A stretch of 7,077 nt of DNA from Oxalobacteraceae bacterium UBA6704 (GTDB lineage: Bacteria; Pseudomonadota; Gammaproteobacteria; Burkholderiales; Burkholderiaceae_D): NCBI GenBank assembly GCA_002454505.1, contig DKJA01000061.1:1-7077 (forward strand), given 5' to 3'. Each line of letters opens with the position of its first letter. Within the stretch, counting starts at the first letter, position 1. This document shows positions 1 to 4,335 of this stretch, piece after piece. The position numbers and the translations under genes are program-made. The notes under the pieces were generated by a model. That model searched no databases and was not told the origin of the DNA. It was given only the letters and a program-made list of their open reading frames with translations.

Positions 1-69
1 CCGGCAACTTATGCGATGCTGCTGGCCGGTGTCGGCATGCTGGCGTTCGTGGCGCGGCGGCGCCGCTGA
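1..69 (+). CDS. C-terminal end of a PEP-CTERM sorting-domain protein (5' truncated by the window)
   Basis: Only the last 22 codons and a TGA stop are inside the window. They read P-A-T-Y, then a hydrophobic stretch (MLLAGVGMLAFVA), then four arginines and the stop. This is the classic tail of a PEP-CTERM protein: the Pro-Glu-Pro box, of which only the final Pro is visible, then a transmembrane helix, then a basic cluster. Such tails are recognised and cleaved by an exosortase (EpsH family) in Gram-negative bacteria that make exopolysaccharide, so the protein is probably exported to the surface. The function of the missing N-terminal part cannot be told. The gene converges on the minus-strand genes, with 12 bases between the two stop codons. 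It is not part of the T6SS cassette. Confidence 0.85.
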   Translation, partial: PATYAMLLAGVGMLAFVARRRR

Positions 70-81
70 ACGTACCGGCAA

Positions 82-744
82 TTACGGCCGCCGCTCCAGA
101 TAGGGGCGGCACGCTGCTTCCTTGCCGGCCGCGCCATTGCAGATATGCCAGCGGCACATCACGGCGCCCTCCTTGCCCAATGGCGGGCAGCGGCGAAAGG
201 TGCCGGTGCGGTCTTCCATGCGCCGGCGTTCGGCGTCGTCCGATCGCTTGGGCGCAGGATCGTCGGCCCTGGCCAGCCGCGGCGGCCTCTCCACGGTCCG
301 CGGTGGTTTATCGGCGGCGGGCGTCGGCCGGGGTTTCGGCGTCGATTGCGCCGGGGATTTGTCTGCGGGCGGGATGATACTCGCGGCGGCCGGCGCAGCC
401 GCAGTACGCGGCTCCTCGTCGTCCGTCAGATAGGCCGGTTCGCCTGGCACGGCCGGCATTGGCGGAGCGGGGATCGGTGGCTGCACCGGCATCACGACAC
501 CGGCCATCGCCACCTGCTGCATGGCGCGCTCCGCCGCCACGAATTTGATCAGCCAGGCAACCAGAAATGCCAGCCCAAGCATGGCCGCCCCGATGGCGAC
601 CCAAAGCAGGCGGCTCCTTTTTACCGGAAGCGATGCGCCGGCTGGAGGAATACCCTCATGGAAGCCGGGTCCGGCATCGGCGTGCGGGGGCAGCGACGCG
701 GATGGCGGCGGTGCTGGATCGGTTGGAGAAGAGTTGTCGGCCAT
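82..744 (-). CDS. Uncharacterised single-pass membrane protein with Pro-rich linker and C-terminal four-Cys segment
   Basis: I do not recognise this 220-residue protein. Residues 1-41 are polar and Pro/Ala-rich. A basic patch (KRSR) precedes one hydrophobic helix at about 46-68, which predicts a cytoplasmic N-terminus and a periplasmic C-terminus. Residues about 85-175 are a long Pro/Ala/Lys/Arg-rich, probably disordered linker. The last 40 residues form a compact segment with cysteines at 186, 197, 202 and 212 (C-x10-C-x4-C-x9-C), which could make two disulphides in the periplasm. The layout resembles TonB or other envelope-spanning proteins, but no TonB C-terminal domain is visible. The ATG at 744 was chosen. 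An in-frame TTG at 753 would add three residues, and neither start has a clear Shine-Dalgarno. An in-frame stop lies upstream at 784-786. The gene follows the Tle1-like effector after 70 bases on the same strand, so co-transcription is likely. An accessory or second immunity role is only a guess. Confidence 0.7.
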   Translation of the reverse strand: MADNSSPTDPAPPPSASLPPHADAGPGFHEGIPPAGASLPVKRSRLLWVAIGAAMLGLAFLVAWLIKFVAAERAMQQVAMAGVVMPVQPPIPAPPMPAVPGEPAYLTDDEEPRTAAAPAAASIIPPADKSPAQSTPKPRPTPAADKPPRTVERPPRLARADDPAPKRSDDAERRRMEDRTGTFRRCPPLGKEGAVMCRWHICNGAAGKEAACRPYLERRP

Positions 745-773
745 GCTGAACAATACGATGTTTTCGGCCGGCG

Positions 774-792
774 TGGCGCCTGCTTAGCGCCA
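774..792 (-). other. Small perfect stem-loop between the effector gene and the downstream membrane-protein gene
   Basis: In the minus-strand transcript, TGGCGC pairs with GCGCCA around the 7-base loop TAAGCAG, giving a 6-bp GC-rich stem. It lies in the 70-base gap between the tle1-like stop (815) and the next start (744). No U-tract follows: the next bases are CGCCGGCCGAAAAC. It is therefore not a standard intrinsic terminator. It could slow RNA decay or weakly attenuate transcription, or be chance in GC-rich DNA. Confidence 0.25.
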
Positions 793-814
793 ATGCCTGC
801 CGTCGTACCGCCAG

Positions 815-2872
815 CTAGCCGACCTGCTCGGCATCCTTCGCGGGCGGGCTTGCCGCCAGCGCATACTGCTGCCCACCTTGTTGCTGCTCCTGCTGGCGAC
901 GCAGCATCGCATAGCGGTACTTCTCGTCGCCGCCAAGATAGACGACCCGCGGATCGGACGGCAGCGTCGCATCCTTGGCAAAGCCGCTCAGCGAATCGTG
1001 CACGTAATTGTCGAAGAACGCGATGACCGACGCATCGGTGAGCCCCTTGTTGCGAATGTATTCGTCCTCGTAGGCATCGATCAGGGCCTTGTAATGCGGC
1101 CGCAGTTCCGCATAGCGCTCGGTATCGGCATCCGTGAACATGCCCTTCGCAGCGTAGATGTCCCGGATGGCCCTGGCGTCGGCGAGCAATTGCGCGTCGT
1201 AGAACGCGGTCGTGGTGGCCAGGTCGCCCATTTGCGGCAGCGCGTCGAGCTTTGCTTTCTCGCGCAGCACCGCATCGCGGGTGACGGCACGCTGGGCCTG
1301 CGCCTGCGCCACACGCGCATCGTACTCGGGCAAGGAGGTCAGATTCGGATTGGCGTAGTTGCGCTGCAGATAGCGATAACGTTCCGCACCCGCCGTATTC
1401 AACGCCGTCAACGCGGCCTTGTCCTTCTGTTCCAGCGCCTCGATACGGCTCTTCAACCCGGCTTCCTCTGTCTTGAATTCCCTGCTGATACGGTTGATTT
1501 CATCGGCTTCGGTGCGGTCGCCCCGTTCCTTCAGACGAATGGCCCGGAAGCGCCACGCATAATAGGCGCGCATGTGAGCATTGATCTGCGGGCCAAGGAC
1601 TGTCAATTGGGGAACCACGGTGCGATAGTGCCGGTAATGTTCGAGCAGCGTCTCGCTGATCGCGAAATCGTTCGCATGCTGCTCTTCCCAAGCAGTCTTC
1701 GGCAGCAGCGGAACGAGTTTGGCGCTGGCGAATTCGTACATCTGATGAAGCGGAATCAGCCCGAGTTTTTCCTTCGCATCCAGTCCCCGGCCGCCCTCGC
1801 CCGGGCGGTAGCTGCCGCCGATATCCGAGTGCACGCCTGGATAGACCGATTCGTAGAACTGCGCCGGCTTGCTGGTCTTGTCATCGTCGATGATCGTAAC
1901 GCTCTCGACCGGGAAGGAATTGCGGATTTCATGGGCCGCGACAAAATGCCGGACCTCTTCGACCATCGCCGGAATGCCTTGTTCGCCACCGTAGCTCAGG
2001 TGGCCGTCAAACATGCCGGGAGACGGATCGGCGCCCGGCGCGGCGTTCTCGGCGAATGCCAGTACCTGCGGCCTGGTATGGCTGTATTTGGGGAAATTGA
2101 GCCGCGCGTTGATGATCGCGCGGACATTGATGACCGCCCCGGCGATGCTGGTGTTGTTGAAGCTCATCGGTATCCCTGCCGACGCCACCGTATCGAAAAG
2201 CCCCATGAACCGCACATGCAGCGGGCAATCGTAGCTTTTCAGCCGCCAGGCATCGCCGCTGCGCTTGCCCTGCGCCTTCAGCAGCCGGTTGACGAAGGCA
2301 CGCGCCAGCGCGGCGCCCCGGCTGAATCCAAATGCGGCGACACTCACTTCGAGGATGGCATTCGCCGGTGAATTCGCCCGTGCGATATGCGGCTTCAGCT
2401 TGTCCTCGAATTGCTTGATTGCCCAATCCAGCCGCTCGTCGCCCATATCGCCGGTGCCCAGCCCCAGCGTCGTGCCGCCGTCGTCGCCCACCTCCTTGAA
2501 ATAAGTACCGACGCCGGGTATGTAAATCCGATAGACGCCGGAAGCTTCATCGTCGGGCTCATGAACCCGATACAGCTTTGCGACATTGCTGTGCTTGGTC
2601 GTCCCCACGTCCGCATCCAGGTTGTTGCCGGTTCCGTCGAAGAAAAAGCTCAGCCAGAGCGCCTGCTTGCAGCTCGCCGGGGCATTGCCTTCATTTCGAC
2701 ACTGCGCCGCTCTTGCTGCAGACGTCAGGGGGCCGGTCACCACCACGGCAGGCAGGGTGTCCACCTTCATGGTCATTGCCTGTTCCGCGGCGGCCCGCAA
2801 GCCCGCGGCATCCGGTTGAAGCGGCGGCGCCTTGCTGTCGCCGACCTGGTCAGTCTGCTGGTTTTGCGTCAT
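815..2872 (-). CDS. tle1: DUF2235 phospholipase, T6SS antibacterial lipase effector of the Tle1 type
   Basis: This 685-residue alpha/beta hydrolase carries the DUF2235 hallmarks. The entry motif FFFDGTGNN is at 76-84. The nucleophile elbow G-F-S-R-G at 182-186 places the catalytic Ser at 184. GLFDTVAS at 224-231 has the probable catalytic Asp227. YPGVHSDIGG at 344-353 has the probable catalytic His348. DUF2235 T6SS effectors (Tle1 family) are phospholipases injected into rival cells, where they attack membrane phospholipids. The first 70 residues are polar, with two cysteines (58, 68) just before the hydrolase fold, and there is no signal peptide, as expected for T6SS cargo. Residues about 435-545 are highly charged, Ala/Arg/Glu-rich and probably helical or coiled-coil. 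A conserved-looking C-terminal motif DNYVHDSLSG is at 621-630. The ATG at 2872 has AAGGTG 5 bases upstream, and its first 23 bases overlap the DUF3304 gene. The gene lies downstream of vgrG and a DUF4123 adaptor. The family call is firm; the exact lipid specificity cannot be read from sequence. Confidence 0.92.
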   Translation of the reverse strand: MTQNQQTDQVGDSKAPPLQPDAAGLRAAAEQAMTMKVDTLPAVVVTGPLTSAARAAQCRNEGNAPASCKQALWLSFFFDGTGNNLDADVGTTKHSNVAKLYRVHEPDDEASGVYRIYIPGVGTYFKEVGDDGGTTLGLGTGDMGDERLDWAIKQFEDKLKPHIARANSPANAILEVSVAAFGFSRGAALARAFVNRLLKAQGKRSGDAWRLKSYDCPLHVRFMGLFDTVASAGIPMSFNNTSIAGAVINVRAIINARLNFPKYSHTRPQVLAFAENAAPGADPSPGMFDGHLSYGGEQGIPAMVEEVRHFVAAHEIRNSFPVESVTIIDDDKTSKPAQFYESVYPGVHSDIGGSYRPGEGGRGLDAKEKLGLIPLHQMYEFASAKLVPLLPKTAWEEQHANDFAISETLLEHYRHYRTVVPQLTVLGPQINAHMRAYYAWRFRAIRLKERGDRTEADEINRISREFKTEEAGLKSRIEALEQKDKAALTALNTAGAERYRYLQRNYANPNLTSLPEYDARVAQAQAQRAVTRDAVLREKAKLDALPQMGDLATTTAFYDAQLLADARAIRDIYAAKGMFTDADTERYAELRPHYKALIDAYEDEYIRNKGLTDASVIAFFDNYVHDSLSGFAKDATLPSDPRVVYLGGDEKYRYAMLRRQQEQQQGGQQYALAASPPAKDAEQVG

Positions 2873-3431
2873 TGGGGCACCTTGGATAGCTCGACCGGTC
2901 AGCGCGTTCCTTCGGCAGGGCCAGTCGCGGACGCGATGCCTGTTCCGTGATCGCGGCCTTGACGCTGCCGTCGGGATAGAAATGAACCTCGAAGACCTTG
3001 GGATTGGCTGTGTTCAGCCCGTCGACCTTGACTTCCGTTTCCTTGAAAAAGGAATGGATGTTGTCGTAGATTTCATCGGAGATGCGCGACTTCGTGTGGT
3101 ACTTGCAGCCGCCGGATTGCCATCTCACAGTCACCGTCTTCTCCCGCATGCCGGCTACATGCGAAACACAGCAAGTCGTCCCGCCTCCGCCGCTGGTCGG
3201 GGAGCTGACGAAGAGATTACCGCCGCCCTGGCCATTTACCGAGAAGGTATCGATATACCGGTTCGTGTAGTTGTAGCCGGTCAGCGACAGGGAAATGACC
3301 TGTGGATTGTATTCGAGAGGGGGCATGCCGTCCTGCCCCTTCACCTGGCATCCTCCCAGCAATGGCCACAGCAGCAGCAAGGCCACGCCGACTTTGCTGT
3401 GACTGGCTGGCTCACTATTCATACGCAACAT
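2850..3431 (-). CDS. DUF3304 family lipoprotein, probable immunity protein for the Tle1-like effector
   Basis: This is a 193-residue predicted lipoprotein. A signal peptide has a hydrophobic core at about 14-25 and a lipobox L-G-G-C, with the lipidated Cys at 28. Residue +2 is Gln rather than Asp, which by the E. coli Lol rule favours the outer membrane. The mature part has the DUF3304 signature: YNYTNRYIDTFSVNG (53-67), a Gly/Ser-rich stretch, then a Cys pair (87-88) and a third Cys at 109, with a fourth at 185. DUF3304 proteins commonly sit beside DUF2235 lipase effectors, and known Tle1 immunity proteins are periplasmic, often lipoproteins, so immunity is the best inference. The ATG at 3431 was chosen because GAGGA lies 7 bases upstream. 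A TTG directly before it and an ATG at 3422 are alternatives, but the latter is too far from that site. The gene starts 36 bases after the adaptor gene and overlaps the effector gene by 23 bases in another frame. Confidence 0.88.
   Translation of the reverse strand: MLRMNSEPASHSKVGVALLLLWPLLGGCQVKGQDGMPPLEYNPQVISLSLTGYNYTNRYIDTFSVNGQGGGNLFVSSPTSGGGGTTCCVSHVAGMREKTVTVRWQSGGCKYHTKSRISDEIYDNIHSFFKETEVKVDGLNTANPKVFEVHFYPDGSVKAAITEQASRPRLALPKERADRSSYPRCPNDAKPAD
2878..2883 (-). promoter_or_regulatory. Ribosome binding site of the tle1-like gene, inside the DUF3304 coding region
   Basis: The minus strand reads AAGGTG, five bases before the ATG at 2872. The site lies within the last codons of the upstream DUF3304 gene, whose stop is at 2850-2852. 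Ribosomes finishing the lipoprotein therefore pass over the effector start, which suggests translational coupling. It supports the ATG at 2872 as the true start. Confidence 0.65.
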
Positions 3432-3438
3432 CAACTGA

Positions 3439-3444
3439 TCCTCA
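3439..3444 (-). promoter_or_regulatory. Ribosome binding site deciding the DUF3304 start
   Basis: The minus strand reads TGAGGA, seven bases before the ATG at 3431, in the 36-base gap after the adaptor stop. The run TTG-ATG-TTG-CGT-ATG offers several starts. The spacing favours the first ATG. Confidence 0.6.
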
Positions 3445-3467
3445 TCAAAATTTTCACGCCGCTGGGC

Positions 3468-4325
3468 TCAGGCACCAATCGCCGCAATCGCGTCCGCAAA
3501 GCTGCTGCGGCCATCCCGGACAGCGCCAATCGCATCCTGCCATTTCGGCGTCTCGGCAAAACCATCTCCTTCGACGAGCGCGACGACGCCATAAAGCGCC
3601 ATGTCTTCGACCGACACCAATCCCAATCCTTTCGCTGCCGCCATCTGCGCGCCGACAAACGCCGCACGTTGCGGCAGCGGCACCATCCTGAATGGCTCGG
3701 GCGCGAGCGATTGCAGCTGCGTCGCCACCTGGTCGATTTCGCTCGCGGCGGTCAGCGCACGTGCCTGGCCGTCATCGAGCCGGACGGGCGCTTCGAACGG
3801 ATCGGCCGGCAGATAGTGCGAAGGCCATGCAACCGACGCGCCGCTGCGGTCGAAAAACCACCAGCCATCCGCCACGCCAAGGAAGTCTTCGAGCTGCTCC
3901 GGTGCCAGCGTGCCAGTCAGCGCTTCGAACACGCGCGGATCGAAGAAGCGCAACATGACCTCGATATCATCGCCGACCACCGCATCCAGGCGCGAGCCGA
4001 GGCGGCGAGCGAGCTCGTCCAAGTCCAGCGGGCTGGCGAGCATCAGCATCGACGAGGTATAAGTGCCGTGCTCCGCCACCCAGTGCAGCAGTTCGTGACG
4101 TCGCGATTCCACCGCTTCGTCCAGCGAGAACAGCAGGGGCGCAACGTCCACCGCCTTTTCCTCGCTGGAGCCGGCAAACAGGCTGCGCCAGCCGATCCGC
4201 GCCCTGATCAGTTCGCGATGCAGGCCCGGCATGCCGCCATGATCGGCCAGGCAGAAAATCGTCCGGCCCGGATAGTCGGCCGCCGCGGCTTGCTGTAACT
4301 GCTGGAGATCGACAAAGCTGTACAT
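3468..4325 (-). CDS. DUF4123 domain protein, T6SS effector adaptor/chaperone (Tap/TEC family)
   Basis: This is a 285-residue soluble protein without a signal peptide. Residues about 20-145 match the DUF4123 pattern: a first strand (TIFCLADHG, 22-30), an acidic/hydrophobic block (VDVAPLLFSL, 59-68), LMLASPLDLDELARRL (94-109) and VMLRFFDPRVFEAL (123-136). A second part, about 150-285, includes the GWWFFDR segment (154-160) and a mostly helical C-terminal half. DUF4123 proteins act in the cytoplasm: they bind a specific effector and load it on the C-terminal tip of the cognate VgrG, and they are not themselves secreted in the cases studied. The gene sits directly after vgrG with 3 bases between, and its Shine-Dalgarno overlaps the vgrG stop. 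The cargo is most likely the DUF2235 protein two genes downstream. Specificity probably lies in the C-terminal half; that is inference. Confidence 0.9.
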   Translation of the reverse strand: MYSFVDLQQLQQAAAADYPGRTIFCLADHGGMPGLHRELIRARIGWRSLFAGSSEEKAVDVAPLLFSLDEAVESRRHELLHWVAEHGTYTSSMLMLASPLDLDELARRLGSRLDAVVGDDIEVMLRFFDPRVFEALTGTLAPEQLEDFLGVADGWWFFDRSGASVAWPSHYLPADPFEAPVRLDDGQARALTAASEIDQVATQLQSLAPEPFRMVPLPQRAAFVGAQMAAAKGLGLVSVEDMALYGVVALVEGDGFAETPKWQDAIGAVRDGRSSFADAIAAIGA

Positions 4326-4328
4326 CGG

Positions 4329-4335
4329 TCACCTC
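4329..4335 (-). promoter_or_regulatory. Ribosome binding site of the DUF4123 gene, overlapping the vgrG stop codon
   Basis: The minus strand reads GAGGTGA, three bases before the ATG at 4325. The final TGA of this motif is the vgrG stop codon. The arrangement suggests translational coupling of tip and adaptor and supports the ATG at 4325. Confidence 0.7.

Noticed and set aside
87..110. GCCGCC and GGCGGC inverted repeat as a terminator for the PEP-CTERM gene
   Set aside because: The loop is 12 bases and no T-run follows. It also lies inside the last codons of the minus-strand gene, so codon content explains it.
82..744. TonB protein
   Set aside because: The N-terminal helix and Pro-rich linker resemble TonB, but the C-terminus is a short Cys-rich segment rather than the TonB domain, and no exbB or exbD gene is nearby.
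145..1026. Open frame of 293 codons on the + strand across the left gene boundary
   Set aside because: It is antisense to the membrane protein and to the 3' end of the lipase gene. The product is His/Arg/Trp-rich low-complexity sequence with no domain.
878..2371. Long open frame of 497 codons on the + strand
   Set aside because: It is antisense to the DUF2235 gene, whose motifs and catalytic residues are clear. The + strand product is Arg/Val-rich without recognisable domains, as expected from a high-GC shadow frame.
2832..4298. Open frame of 488 codons on the + strand
   Set aside because: It runs antisense across the DUF3304 and DUF4123 genes and their gap. Its composition is typical of a GC-rich shadow frame, and both minus-strand genes match known families.
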